64,000 nucleotides of DNA from Marmoricola endophyticus (GTDB lineage Bacteria; Actinomycetota; Actinomycetes; Propionibacteriales; Nocardioidaceae). Both the position numbers and the translations under genes were made by a program. Of this stretch, positions 8,154-16,706 are shown in pieces; position 1 is the stretch's first letter, and each line of letters starts with the position of its first letter. The stretch lies in contig NZ_BMKQ01000002.1 in NCBI RefSeq assembly GCF_014644415.1, positions 186,001-250,000 on the forward strand, written 5' to 3'. The notes under the pieces were generated by a model. The model was not told the origin of the DNA, did not search any database, and saw nothing but the letters and a program-made list of their open reading frames with translations.

Positions 8154-10285
8154 ACGCGCTCTCCTCGGCGCGCCCGCACCTGCGCACCCGCAGCCGCTGG
8201 CGGCTGTTCGTGCTGCAGGTGCTCATGCTCTCGCTCTTCGTCACGCTGCTGACCCGGCTGTTCTACCTGCAGGTGCCCGCGGGCGCGGACTTCAAGGCCC
8301 AGGCCTCCGACCAGTCGCTGCGCGAGGTGGTCACCCAGCCGACGCGCGGGCTGATCGTCGACGACATGGGCCGCACCCTGGTCGCCAACCGGAGCAGCTG
8401 GGTGGTCGGCATCGACCGCACGCTGATGGCCAAGACGGGCGACGCCGAGCAGGACGCCGTGTTCACCCGCCTCGCGCGCGTTCTCGGCGTCAACGCGCAG
8501 ACCCTGCGGGCCCGCTCCCTGCTGTGCGGTGACCCCGGGTCGGTCAAGGGCACCTGCTGGAACGGGTCGCCGTACCAGCCCGTGCCGGTGGCGAAGGACG
8601 TCAGCCAGAAGCGCGCCGTCCGCATCCTCGAGCAGGCCGAGAACTTCCCGGGCGTGGTCACCGACACCACCAGCCTGCGCTCCTACCCCTCGCCGTACGG
8701 CGTCAACGCCGCCCACCTGCTCGGCTACCTGAGCCCGGTCACGGAGACCGAGCTGGACAACGCGACGAAGAGCGGCGACAAGTCGCTCAACGGCGCCTCG
8801 GTGGTCGGGCGCGCCGGGGTGGAGAAGTCGTACGACTCCTCGCTGCGCGGGATGCCCGGCTACAAGCGCGTCGCGGTGGACTCCGCCGGTCGCGTGCTCG
8901 GTGAGGACAGCGAGGTCGCCTCGAAGCCCGGCGACACGCTCGTCACCTCGCTGGACGCGAAGGTGCAGTCGGTGACCGAGAAGAACCTCGACGGCGCCAT
9001 CCAGACCGCGCGGAAGACCTTCGACAAGGTGAGCGGCCGCAACTACGAGGCCGACTCGGGTGCCGCGGTCGTGATGGACGCGCACACCGGGCGGATCGTC
9101 TCGATGGCCAGCCAGCCGACGTACGACCCCGAGGAGTGGGTCGGGGGCATCAGCCAGAAGCAGCTCGACCGGCTCTACTCGAAGAAGTCCGACGACCCGC
9201 TGCTCTCGCGCGCGACCCAGGGGTTGTACGCACCCGGCTCGACGTGGAAGCCCGTGATGACGATCGGCGCGTTCCGCCACGGCTACGGGCCGGACTCGCG
9301 GCTGAACTGCTCCTCCGGGCTGCAGGTCGGCAACCGCTGGTTCAAGAACTACGAGTCGGAGTCGTACGGCTCGATCGGCTTCGACCGCGCCCTGCAGATC
9401 TCCTGCGACACGTTCTTCTACCGCGTGGGGCTCGGCTACTGGCAGAAGTACGGCTCGGACCCGGCCGACGTGAACGCCAAGGACCCGCTGGTCGAGGAGG
9501 CCAAGCTCTTCGGCTTCGGCAAGAAGACCGGCATCGACGTGCCGGGGGAGGCCTCGGGCCGCATCGCCGACCGCAAGTGGAAGGCCGCGTACTACGCGCA
9601 GATGAAGAGCTACTACTGCAAGCGCGACAAGGCCGACAAGGGCACCGCGTTCGAGCGGCTCTTCGCGCACGAGTTCTGCCTCGAGGGCAACCTCTACCGC
9701 GCCGGCGACGCCGTGAACTTCTCCATCGGGCAGGGCGACACGCAGGTGACACCGCTACAGCTCGCGCGGGCGTACGCCGCGATCGCGAACGGCGGGACGC
9801 TCTACGCCCCGCGCGTGGCCAAGGCGATCGTGTCGCCCGACGGCAAGCAGGTCCGCCAGATCCCGCCGGAGAAGGTGGGCACCGTCAAGGGCACGAAGGC
9901 GCTCGAGTACGTCGACGACGCGCTGAAGGGCACGACCAAGGTCGGCACCCTGGCCTGGAAGTTCACCGGCTTCCCGCTCGACGCGGTCCAGGTGCGTGGC
10001 AAGACCGGCTCGGCCGAGGTCCAGGGCAAGCAGAGCTCCTCGTGGGTCGCCACGTACAACAAGGACTACGTCGTGATCATGCTGGTCACGCAGGGCGGCA
10101 CCGGGTCGGGGACCTCCGGCCCGTTCGTCCGCAAGATCTGGGAGTCCCTCTACGGCATCGACGGGGAGAAGGTCGGGGCGAAGAAGACCGACATCCCGGG
10201 CGTCTCCGCGCCGAAGGACCTGCCCGTGTTCTCCCCGGACGGCGCGATCCTGCCGCCGGTCTCGACCGCGAAGGAGACCCCGTGA
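8138..10285 (+). CDS. mrdA: Penicillin-binding protein 2 (elongasome transpeptidase)
   Basis: Class B PBP that cross-links peptidoglycan for elongation with RodA, 715 aa. One N-terminal membrane segment (LFVLQVLMLSLFVTLLTRLFY) is followed by the dimerisation domain and the transpeptidase domain. The catalytic triad motifs are seen: S368-TWK in APGSTWKPV, S422-C-D in LQISCDTFFYRVG (the SxD form usual for PBP2) and K622-TG in GKTGSAEV. GTG 8138 is supported by a purine-rich AGGGGAGAG directly upstream inside mreD. The stop overlaps the rodA start by 4 bp. A Cys-rich stretch around residues 485-515 (SYYCKRDK...EFCLEG) is a lineage insert in the transpeptidase domain. Confidence 0.95.
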   Translation: MAPLLNALSSARPHLRTRSRWRLFVLQVLMLSLFVTLLTRLFYLQVPAGADFKAQASDQSLREVVTQPTRGLIVDDMGRTLVANRSSWVVGIDRTLMAKTGDAEQDAVFTRLARVLGVNAQTLRARSLLCGDPGSVKGTCWNGSPYQPVPVAKDVSQKRAVRILEQAENFPGVVTDTTSLRSYPSPYGVNAAHLLGYLSPVTETELDNATKSGDKSLNGASVVGRAGVEKSYDSSLRGMPGYKRVAVDSAGRVLGEDSEVASKPGDTLVTSLDAKVQSVTEKNLDGAIQTARKTFDKVSGRNYEADSGAAVVMDAHTGRIVSMASQPTYDPEEWVGGISQKQLDRLYSKKSDDPLLSRATQGLYAPGSTWKPVMTIGAFRHGYGPDSRLNCSSGLQVGNRWFKNYESESYGSIGFDRALQISCDTFFYRVGLGYWQKYGSDPADVNAKDPLVEEAKLFGFGKKTGIDVPGEASGRIADRKWKAAYYAQMKSYYCKRDKADKGTAFERLFAHEFCLEGNLYRAGDAVNFSIGQGDTQVTPLQLARAYAAIANGGTLYAPRVAKAIVSPDGKQVRQIPPEKVGTVKGTKALEYVDDALKGTTKVGTLAWKFTGFPLDAVQVRGKTGSAEVQGKQSSSWVATYNKDYVVIMLVTQGGTGSGTSGPFVRKIWESLYGIDGEKVGAKKTDIPGVSAPKDLPVFSPDGAILPPVSTAKETP

Positions 10286-11448
10286 GCATGGTGACCAAGC
10301 AGCGGGTACGGCTGCGTGAGCTCGACCGGTGGCTGCTGGTCGCGGTCGTCGCGATCCTCGTGGTCGGGACCCTGCTGGTGTGGTCGGCGACCTCGGGGGC
10401 CGAGCGGCAGACGCCGGGCGGCGCCACGGCGTACGTCCAGCGCCACGTGCTGAACATCGTCATCGGGCTGCTGCTCGGTGCGGGCGTCGTCGTCACCGAC
10501 CACCGCTGGGTACGGATCCTGGCGCCGGTGTTCTACCTCGCCTCGCTGGTCGGGCTGCTGCTCGTCCTCGTCGCGGGGACCACGATCAACGGCTCGCGCT
10601 CCTGGCTGGTCCTGGGCGGGATGTCCCTGCAGCCGGCGGAGCTGGCCAAGCTGGCCGTCGTCCTCGGGTTGGCCGTCGTCCTGGCGGAGCGGACCGAGCG
10701 TCGTGCTGCGGTGGGCACGGCGGAGGTGCTGTGGATGCTCGGCTTCGCGGGCGTGCCGGCGCTGCTGATCCTGGCCCAGCCCGACCTCGGCACGATGCTG
10801 GTGCTGTCGGCGACCGTGATCGGCATCCTGGCCGTGGCCGGCGTGCCGCGCCGCTGGCTCGCCGCGCTGGTCGGGTCGGGACTGGCGCTCTCGGCGCTGA
10901 TGGCCGTGGCCGGGGTGCTCAAGGAGTACCAGGTCGACCGGTTCCTCGCCTTCACCGACCCGTCGCTGGACCCCCGGGGCGCCGGCTACAACACGACCCA
11001 GGCGCGGATCGCGATCGGCAACGGCGGGCTGTTCGGCGAGGGCCTGTTCCACGGCTCGCAGACCCAGTCCGGCTTCGTCCCCGAGCAGCACACCGACTTC
11101 GTCTTCACCGTCGCCGGCGAGGAGCTGGGCCTGGTGGGCGCCGGCCTGCTGATCGCGCTCTTCGGGCTGCTGCTGTGGCGGGCCACGCTGATCTCGCGCC
11201 GCTCGACCGACATGTTCGGTCGGGTCGCGGCCGCCGGGGTGGCCTGCTGGTTCGGCTTCCAGACCTTCCAGAACATCGGGATGTGCCTGGGCATCATGCC
11301 GGTCACCGGGGTGCCGCTGCCGCTGGTCTCGTACGGCGGGTCCTCGATGTTCGCCTCGTTGATGGCGGTCGGTCTGCTGCTCAACATCGCCCTGCGCACC
11401 CGCCGCGCGGCGCGGCCGTCGTACGAGCCGGTGCCCGCGCTCGCCTGA
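10282..11448 (+). CDS. rodA: Peptidoglycan glycosyltransferase RodA (SEDS family)
   Basis: Polymerises lipid II as the glycosyltransferase partner of PBP2, 388 aa with about ten membrane segments. SEDS signatures are visible: LAQPDLGTMLVL, the extracellular loop YNTTQARIAIGNGGLFGEG, HTDFVFTVAGEELG and GVPLPLVSYGGSSM. GTG 10282 overlaps the mrdA stop by 4 bp; an ATG two codons downstream is an alternative. Last gene of the elongation operon; followed by about 190 bp without a gene before convergent chaA. Confidence 0.95.
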   Translation: MSMVTKQRVRLRELDRWLLVAVVAILVVGTLLVWSATSGAERQTPGGATAYVQRHVLNIVIGLLLGAGVVVTDHRWVRILAPVFYLASLVGLLLVLVAGTTINGSRSWLVLGGMSLQPAELAKLAVVLGLAVVLAERTERRAAVGTAEVLWMLGFAGVPALLILAQPDLGTMLVLSATVIGILAVAGVPRRWLAALVGSGLALSALMAVAGVLKEYQVDRFLAFTDPSLDPRGAGYNTTQARIAIGNGGLFGEGLFHGSQTQSGFVPEQHTDFVFTVAGEELGLVGAGLLIALFGLLLWRATLISRRSTDMFGRVAAAGVACWFGFQTFQNIGMCLGIMPVTGVPLPLVSYGGSSMFASLMAVGLLLNIALRTRRAARPSYEPVPALA

Positions 11449-11641
11449 CGCCGTCCGGGCGCTTGCGATGCGTGCTGGTGCGGTGCAGGTTCCCCACGGT
11501 GTGCAGGGACGTGTCGGGCGAGTCGGACCTCGACTGCTGCCATCCCACGGCGAGCCCTCACTTCCCACGATGGGTACGCCATGGGAGGTGACAGCTCGTC
11601 TGCATAGCGTGGGGAAACCGCACCCGGGCGGCGCCCGCCGC
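11449..11641. other. Gene-free gap between convergent rodA and chaA
   Basis: No ORF with coding character. It contains a small GC hairpin at 11625-11637 (CGGGC-GGC-GCCCG), close to the end of chaA, that could help to end transcription in either direction. Otherwise nothing recognisable. Confidence 0.5.
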
Positions 11642-12754
11642 CTACGGCTGGACCGACAGGAAGAGGAACGCCGCGAGCAGGACGAGGTGGACGGTGCCCG
11701 TCAGGCGGGTGGCGCGGCCAGGGACGACGGTGAGCACCCCGACCAGCAGCGTGATCGCCAGCAGCACGATCTGGGTCGACCCCAGGCCGAGGCGCAGCGG
11801 GGTGTCCAGCCAGATCGTGGCCAGGGCGAGGGTCGGGATGGTCAGGCCGATGCTGGCCATCGCCGAGCCCATCGCGAGGTTGAGGCTGATCTGAGTGCGG
11901 TCGCGGCGGGCCGACTTCGCGGCCGCGATCGTCTCCGGCAGCAGGACCAGCAGCGCGATGACGACGCCGACGACGGCCTGGGGGAAGCCCAGGTCGGAGA
12001 CCGCCCCCTCGATCGCGGGGGACTCGACCTTCGCCAGTCCGACGACGGCGACCAACGACGCCAGCAGCATCCCGAGGCTGACCCAGGTGGTGGTCGTCGA
12101 CGGCGGCTCGGCGTGCTCCTCGGTCTTCACGTCGCCGTCCTCGGACGGGCGCGCCGCGGGGAGGAAGAAGTCGCGGTGCCGGACGGTCTGGGTGAGCACG
12201 AACAGGACGTAGAGCACCAGCGACGCGATCGCCGCGAAGCCGAGCTGCGAGCCGGAGTACTCCGCCTCCGGGGCCGAGGTGGTGAACGACGGGAAGACCA
12301 GGCAGAGCACCGCGAGGGTGCCCACGGTGGCCAGCGCCGCCCCGGTCCCCTCGGCGTTGAAGACCGCGGTGTGGTGGCGCAGCGAGGCGAGGAACAGCGA
12401 GAGCCCCATGATCCCGTTGACGGTGATCATCACGGCGGCGAAGACGGTGTCGCGGGCCAGCACCGAGGTGTCCTCGCCCCCGCTGAGCATCAGGGTGACG
12501 ATCAGACCGACCTCGATGACCGTGACGGCGACGGCGAGCACCAGGGAGCCGTACGGCTCGCCGACCTTGTGCGCCACGACCTCCGCGTGGTGCACGGCGC
12601 TGAGCACCGCAGCGCCGAGGAAGACCGCGGGCACGACCAGGATCCAGCCCTCGACGTGCAGCAGCAGCGACACCACCAGGACGACGAGCGCAGCGGGCGG
12701 GACGAGGATGTTGGCGTCGCGCAGCGAGTGCGTCGGCGTCGTGTCGGCGGCCAT
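11642..12754 (-). CDS. chaA: Calcium/proton antiporter, ChaA family
   Basis: Cation:proton antiporter of the CaCA superfamily, 370 aa, with about eleven membrane segments in two inverted halves. The first alpha repeat is visible as HKVGEPYGSLVLAVAVTVIE and the second as ALLVLLPETIAAAKSARRDR followed by NLAMGSAMASIGLTIP. A polar loop (PSEDGDVKTEEHAEPPSTTT) joins the halves, as in ChaA. It should export Ca2+ (possibly Na+ or K+) in exchange for protons; specificity cannot be read from sequence. A TAGCCT hexamer 6 nt before the ATG suggests a leaderless single-gene transcript. Confidence 0.87.
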   Translation of the reverse strand: MAADTTPTHSLRDANILVPPAALVVLVVSLLLHVEGWILVVPAVFLGAAVLSAVHHAEVVAHKVGEPYGSLVLAVAVTVIEVGLIVTLMLSGGEDTSVLARDTVFAAVMITVNGIMGLSLFLASLRHHTAVFNAEGTGAALATVGTLAVLCLVFPSFTTSAPEAEYSGSQLGFAAIASLVLYVLFVLTQTVRHRDFFLPAARPSEDGDVKTEEHAEPPSTTTTWVSLGMLLASLVAVVGLAKVESPAIEGAVSDLGFPQAVVGVVIALLVLLPETIAAAKSARRDRTQISLNLAMGSAMASIGLTIPTLALATIWLDTPLRLGLGSTQIVLLAITLLVGVLTVVPGRATRLTGTVHLVLLAAFLFLSVQP

Positions 12755-12760
12755 GAGTGA

Positions 12761-12766
12761 AGGCTA
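12761..12766 (-). promoter_or_regulatory. -10 hexamer for chaA
   Basis: TAGCCT on the minus strand, 6 nt before the chaA ATG. Confidence 0.45.
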
Positions 12767-12792
12767 TCCGGGGGTCGCTCAGCCGGCGGGTC

Positions 12793-13710
12793 TCACGCGG
12801 TCAGCACGATCTTGCCCCGCGTGTGCCTCTTCTCGAGCTGCCGGAACGCGTCGCGCACCTCCTCCAGCGGGTACGTCGCGGCGACCTCCAGGTCGAGCCG
12901 CCCGTCGGCGATCCGCTCGGTCAGCTCGGCCAGGTCCGCGGTCGTCGTCTCGTCGTTGCGCCCGAGCACGAGGACGCCGGCCTGCTGGGCGCGCTCGAAG
13001 TCGATGATCGTTCCGACCCGCTCGGAGGGCGCACCCAGCGCGAGCGCGAGGTCGACGTACCCCGACCCGAAGGTGTCGAGGAAGGCGTCGACACCGTCGG
13101 GTGCGACGTCGCGAACGCGCGCCTCGACGCCCTCGCCGTACGCGACCGGGACGACGCCGTGCGCACGGAGCCAGTCGTGGTTGCGCTCCGAGGCCAGGCC
13201 CACCACCGTCGCCCCGCGCTCGACGGCCAGCTGGACCGCGAGCGAGCCGACGCCGCCGGCCGCGCCGGAGACCACCAGCACCTCACCGGGACGCGGGTCC
13301 AGGTCGCGGATGTTCGCGTACGCCGTCGCGCCTGCCACGTGCAGCGCACCGGCCACGTCCCACGCCACCGTGGCCGGCCTGGCCACGAGCTGGCCGGAGG
13401 GCACCACGACGAGCTCGGCGTGGCTGGAGCGGGTGTCGACGTAGCCGAGCACCTCGTCGCCGACGCGCCACCGCGTCACGCCGTCGCCGACCCCCTCGAC
13501 CACGCCCGCGAGGTCACTGCCCTGGCCGGAGGGGAAGGTGGAGGGGAACACCTCGGCCAGTGCGCCGCTGCGGATCCCCGCCTCGCCCGGGTTGATGCCC
13601 GCGGCGCGCAGGCGTACGACCACCTCACCGTCGCCGGGGACGGGGTCGGGCACCTCCTCGACCCGGAGAACGTCGATGTCGCCGAACTCGTCATACCTCA
13701 CTGCGCGCAT
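12793..13710 (-). CDS. NADP-dependent quinone oxidoreductase-like protein (MDR family)
   Basis: Medium-chain reductase, 305 aa, of the zeta-crystallin/quinone oxidoreductase type. It starts MRAVRYDEFGDIDVLRVEEVP, has the GroES-like half with AAGINPGEAGIRSG, and the Rossmann nucleotide motif VVSGAAGGVGSLAVQLA. No structural-zinc cysteines or catalytic zinc ligands are present, so this is the zinc-free branch. The C-terminus RHTRGKIVLTA is typical. Substrate unknown. It is divergent from the small gene at 13783; about 70 bp separate the starts. A longer upstream reading is open in the same frame but has no family similarity. Confidence 0.87.
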   Translation of the reverse strand: MRAVRYDEFGDIDVLRVEEVPDPVPGDGEVVVRLRAAGINPGEAGIRSGALAEVFPSTFPSGQGSDLAGVVEGVGDGVTRWRVGDEVLGYVDTRSSHAELVVVPSGQLVARPATVAWDVAGALHVAGATAYANIRDLDPRPGEVLVVSGAAGGVGSLAVQLAVERGATVVGLASERNHDWLRAHGVVPVAYGEGVEARVRDVAPDGVDAFLDTFGSGYVDLALALGAPSERVGTIIDFERAQQAGVLVLGRNDETTTADLAELTERIADGRLDLEVAATYPLEEVRDAFRQLEKRHTRGKIVLTA

Positions 13711-13769
13711 GTCGGACACAGCGTCGCCGGCGCCGGGGGTGTTCCCGAGCAACCGCGCCGGGTAGTCGA

Positions 13770-13775
13770 TAGCGT
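13770..13775 (+). promoter_or_regulatory. -10 hexamer for the small gene at 13783
   Basis: TAGCGT, 7 nt before the ATG at 13783; this regular spacing is one reason to accept the small ORF as a gene. Confidence 0.4.
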
Positions 13776-13782
13776 GCGGGGC

Positions 13783-14022
13783 ATGACGCAGGAGAGCTTT
13801 CCGGGTGAGCAGTCCGACGGGATGTACGGCGAGGCGGCGATGCCGGCCGAGCCTGGCGCCGATCCGGTCGACGGTGTCGAGCCGGACATCGCCGAGGCCG
13901 TGCACCACATCGCGAACCGCTACGGCGCACCCGGGCTCGAGCAGCTGATCGGCGCCGCGCAGGGCGAGCTGCAGGATGCGCGCCGCGCGCTGGAGTCCCT
14001 CGGCGCGGAGTCCGAGGAGTAG
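13783..14022 (+). CDS. Small acidic hypothetical protein
   Basis: 79 aa, acidic, not recognised. Two parts are visible: a Gly/Pro/Glu-rich N-terminus (SDGMYGEAAMPAEPGADPVDG) and a C-terminal helical part (DIAEAVHHIANRYGAPGLEQLIGAAQGELQDARRALESL). No cysteines, membrane segments or catalytic motif. It lies 70 bp before the radical SAM gene on the same strand and could be transcribed with it. Its own promoter-like hexamer and the codon bias support expression. Confidence 0.6.
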   Translation: MTQESFPGEQSDGMYGEAAMPAEPGADPVDGVEPDIAEAVHHIANRYGAPGLEQLIGAAQGELQDARRALESLGAESEE

Positions 14023-14043
14023 GCGCCCCGCCGGGTCGGTCCG

Positions 14044-14049
14044 TACCCT
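14044..14049 (+). promoter_or_regulatory. -10-like hexamer upstream of the radical SAM gene
   Basis: TACCCT, 43 nt before GTG 14093, so a short leader of about 35 nt is implied. Confidence 0.35.
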
Positions 14050-14092
14050 GGTGGGCGTCCCGACCACCAGCTCTCGACGAGGTCCAGCCACC

Positions 14093-16045
14093 GTGTCCCG
14101 CACCACCGTCCGTCCCGGCACATCCGTCTTCGACCGTCTCGAGCCGCTGCTGCCGCAGGTCTCCAAGCCGATCCAGTACGTCGGCGGCGAGCTCAACGCC
14201 ACCTCGAAGCCCTGGGGTGAGGACGAGTGCACCGCGCGCTGGGCGCTGATGTACCCCGACGCGTACGAGGTCGGCCTGCCCAACCAGGGCGTGCAGATCC
14301 TGTACGAGGTGCTCAACGGCGCGCAGGACACGCTGGCGGAGCGGACGTACGCCGTCTGGCCCGACCTCGAGGCGCTGATGCGCGAGCACGGGATCGGCCA
14401 GTTCACCGTCGACTCCCACCGCTTGGTGCGCGACTTCGACGTGCTCGGGGTCTCGTTCGCGACCGAGCTCGGCTACACCAACCTGCTCACGGCCCTCGAC
14501 CTCGCCGGCATCCCCCTCCACGCCCGCGACCGCACCGACGCCGACCCGGTCGTGCTGGCCGGCGGGCACGCGGCCTTCAACCCCGAGCCCGTCGCCGACT
14601 TCGTCGACGCCGCGGTGCTCGGTGACGGCGAGGAGGTCGTGCTGGCGATCTCCGAGGTGATCCGGGAGTGGAAGGGCGAGGGGTCGCCCGGCGGCCGCGA
14701 GGAGCTGCTGCGGCGGCTCGCCGTGAGCGGCGGGGTGTACGTCCCCTCCTTCTACGACGTCTCCTACGACGACGCCGGCGCGATCGCGAGCGTCGTCCCC
14801 GACCGGCCGGGCGTGCCGCACCGGGTCGCCAAGCACACGCTGATGGACCTCGACGCGTGGCCGTACCCGGCCAAGCCGCTGGTGCCGCTGGCCGAGACCG
14901 TCCACGAGCGGTTCAGCGTGGAGATCTTCCGCGGCTGCACCCGCGGCTGCCGCTTCTGCCAGGCCGGGATGATCACCCGACCGGTGCGCGAGCGGTCGCT
15001 GACCACCGTGGGGGAGATGGTCGAGAACGGCGTGCGCGCGTCCGGCTTCGACGAGGTCGGCCTGCTCTCGCTCTCCAGCGCCGACCACACCGAGATCGCG
15101 GACATCGCGACCGGCCTGGCCGACCGGTACGAGGACGAGGGCGTGTCGCTGAGCCTGCCCAGCACGCGGGTCGACGCCTTCAACATCACCCTCGCCAACG
15201 AGTTCTCCCGCAACGGGCGCCGCTCGGGACTGACGTTCGCCCCCGAGGGCGGCTCGGAGCGGATGCGCAAGGTGATCAACAAGATGGTCAGCGAGCAGGA
15301 CCTGATCGACACCGTCGCCGCGGCGTACTCCCACGGCTGGCGGCAGGTGAAGCTCTACTTCATGTGCGGTCTGCCGACCGAGACCGACGAGGACGTCCTC
15401 GAGATCGCCGACCTGGCCAAGAAGGTCATCGCCAAGGGGCGTGAGGTCTCCGGACGCAACGACATCCGGTGCACGGTCTCGATCGGCGGCTTCGTGCCCA
15501 AGCCGCACACGCCGTTCCAGTGGGCCTCCCAGCTCGACCCCGAGACGACCGACGAGCGGCTGCGCAAGCTGCGCGAGGAGGTCCGCTCCGACAAGCGGTA
15601 CGGCCGCGCGATCGGCTTCCGCTACCACGACGGCGAGCCCGGGATCATCGAGGGACTGCTCTCCCGCGGCGACCGGCGTGTCGGCGCCGTGATCGAGCGG
15701 GTGTGGCGCGAGGGCGGCCGGTTCGACGGCTGGAGCGAGCACTTCTCGTACGAGCGCTGGCGCGCGGCCTGCGAGAGCGAGCTGCCGGCGCAGGGCGTGG
15801 ACCTCGACTGGTACACCACCCGGGAGCGCGCGTACGACGAGGTGCTCCCGTGGGACCACCTCGACTCCGGTCTCGACAAGGACTGGCTCTGGCAGGACTG
15901 GGAGGACGCCCTCGACCCCGACTCGGTCGACGTCGAGGACTGCCGCTGGACGCCCTGCTACGACTGCGGCGTCTGCCCCGAGATGGGCACCGACATCCAG
16001 ATCGGCCCCACCGGGCAGAAGCTGCTGCCGCTCAGCGTGGTCTGA
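14093..16045 (+). CDS. TIGR03960 family B12-binding-domain radical SAM protein
   Basis: Radical SAM protein, 650 aa. The N-terminal part (residues ~1-250) looks like a cobalamin-binding-type fold, with YPDAYEVGLPNQGVQILYEVLN and LAGGHAAFNPEPVADFVDA. The radical SAM core follows, with the iron-sulphur motif CTRGCRFC (CxxxCxxC) and the SAM-domain features LTFAPEGGSERMRKVIN and VKLYFMCGLPTETDEDV. The C-terminus has further cysteines (CRWTPCYDCGVCPEMG). The reaction is unknown. In most actinobacteria the gene is next to a DUF2344 (TIGR03936) partner and the RNase E/G gene; here the partner is at 19833, 3.8 kb away. The GTG start gives the usual protein start before FDRLEPLLPQV. Confidence 0.9.
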   Translation: MSRTTVRPGTSVFDRLEPLLPQVSKPIQYVGGELNATSKPWGEDECTARWALMYPDAYEVGLPNQGVQILYEVLNGAQDTLAERTYAVWPDLEALMREHGIGQFTVDSHRLVRDFDVLGVSFATELGYTNLLTALDLAGIPLHARDRTDADPVVLAGGHAAFNPEPVADFVDAAVLGDGEEVVLAISEVIREWKGEGSPGGREELLRRLAVSGGVYVPSFYDVSYDDAGAIASVVPDRPGVPHRVAKHTLMDLDAWPYPAKPLVPLAETVHERFSVEIFRGCTRGCRFCQAGMITRPVRERSLTTVGEMVENGVRASGFDEVGLLSLSSADHTEIADIATGLADRYEDEGVSLSLPSTRVDAFNITLANEFSRNGRRSGLTFAPEGGSERMRKVINKMVSEQDLIDTVAAAYSHGWRQVKLYFMCGLPTETDEDVLEIADLAKKVIAKGREVSGRNDIRCTVSIGGFVPKPHTPFQWASQLDPETTDERLRKLREEVRSDKRYGRAIGFRYHDGEPGIIEGLLSRGDRRVGAVIERVWREGGRFDGWSEHFSYERWRAACESELPAQGVDLDWYTTRERAYDEVLPWDHLDSGLDKDWLWQDWEDALDPDSVDVEDCRWTPCYDCGVCPEMGTDIQIGPTGQKLLPLSVV

Positions 16046-16328
16046 GGATCGCTGCGCCGATCCACCCGAACGGTGCCGTGCGTCGGCGGGGAGACCGCCG
16101 CGCGACGGATCGTGCGAGTCGCTTACCCCGGTGTGCGACTGGGACACCGACCGCGGGCGGTGACTCGGTCCGGGGCGTCGGCGCGGACGTCCGGCCGCTC
16201 GCCCGGGCCATCGTCCGCGGCCACGTCGGCGGTGGCCCGACCACCGACGACACGGTGCTCGTCGCTCGTCGGCGTCCCGGTCTCGAAGCGCGGCTCGGTG
16301 GTCCGCGCCGGCTCGTGCGCGCATGTGC
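16046..16328. other. Gap after the radical SAM gene with a possible phosphatase remnant
   Basis: 283 bp with no intact gene. On the plus strand 16198-16275 reads ARAIVRGHVGGGPTTDDTVL followed by VARRR, resembling the last strands of SpoIIE/PP2C-type phosphatases (TDDxxxLVxRR). No start, catalytic region or upstream domain remains. This may be a decayed gene end or chance. Confidence 0.2.
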
Positions 16329-16664
16329 TCAGCAGTGCTCGACCAGGAAAATGATGCTGCTCCCGTCGTCGGACTCCCACGAGCCCGCGGTCCAGACGTA
16401 GTGCTTGGCACGCTGCTCGAACGTCGGTGCGGTCGCGATGACGTAGGCCCGCTCGCGTGCCCACGCCGCCTGTGCGTCGTCGCCGTCGCACCAGGTCAGA
16501 AGTCCCTCGTCGAGGACCACCGGCGTGCCCGAGGCGATCAGCGCGTCCGCCCTACGGCGAGACATCCGCGTCGACCGGCGGGTGTACGTCCGCCCGTCGG
16601 CACCGCTCAGAGTGCCGCGATCGCGGTTCTCGGGCGTCTGCATGTCGTCCACGAGCACTCGCAC
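16329..16664 (-). CDS. Small hypothetical protein
   Basis: 111 aa, not recognised. A basic stretch (TYTRRSTRMSRRRADALIASG) is followed by a compact C-terminal part with Trp/Tyr residues (WCDGDDAQAAWARERAYVIATA ... HYVWTAGSWESDDGSSIIFL) ending in Cys. No signal peptide or membrane segment. GTG 16664 is chosen because TACCCT lies exactly 7 nt upstream; ATG 16643 is the alternative. It lies in the accessory insert between the radical SAM gene and its partner, and slightly less GC-rich codons at its end fit later acquisition. Confidence 0.6.
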   Translation of the reverse strand: MRVLVDDMQTPENRDRGTLSGADGRTYTRRSTRMSRRRADALIASGTPVVLDEGLLTWCDGDDAQAAWARERAYVIATAPTFEQRAKHYVWTAGSWESDDGSSIIFLVEHC

Positions 16665-16671
16665 AGGCCCG

Positions 16672-16677
16672 AGGGTA
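16672..16677 (-). promoter_or_regulatory. -10 hexamer for the small gene at 16664
   Basis: TACCCT on the minus strand, 7 nt before GTG 16664; supports the longer start and expression of this ORF. Confidence 0.4.
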
Positions 16678-16706
16678 GGAGCGGCGGCACCTCGGCGCGA
16701 CGCGAT

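Noticed and set aside
9136-10281. Upstream extension of the rodA frame
   Set aside because: The frame is open through mrdA but its translation is Arg-rich noise; RodA similarity begins at GTG 10282.
13711-14406. N-terminal extension of the quinone oxidoreductase frame
   Set aside because: Open only by lack of stops; MRAVRYDEFGD at 13710 is the typical family start.
13691-16411. Long antisense open frame over the radical SAM gene
   Set aside because: Same shadow effect; composition is biased and the sense strand encodes intact motifs.
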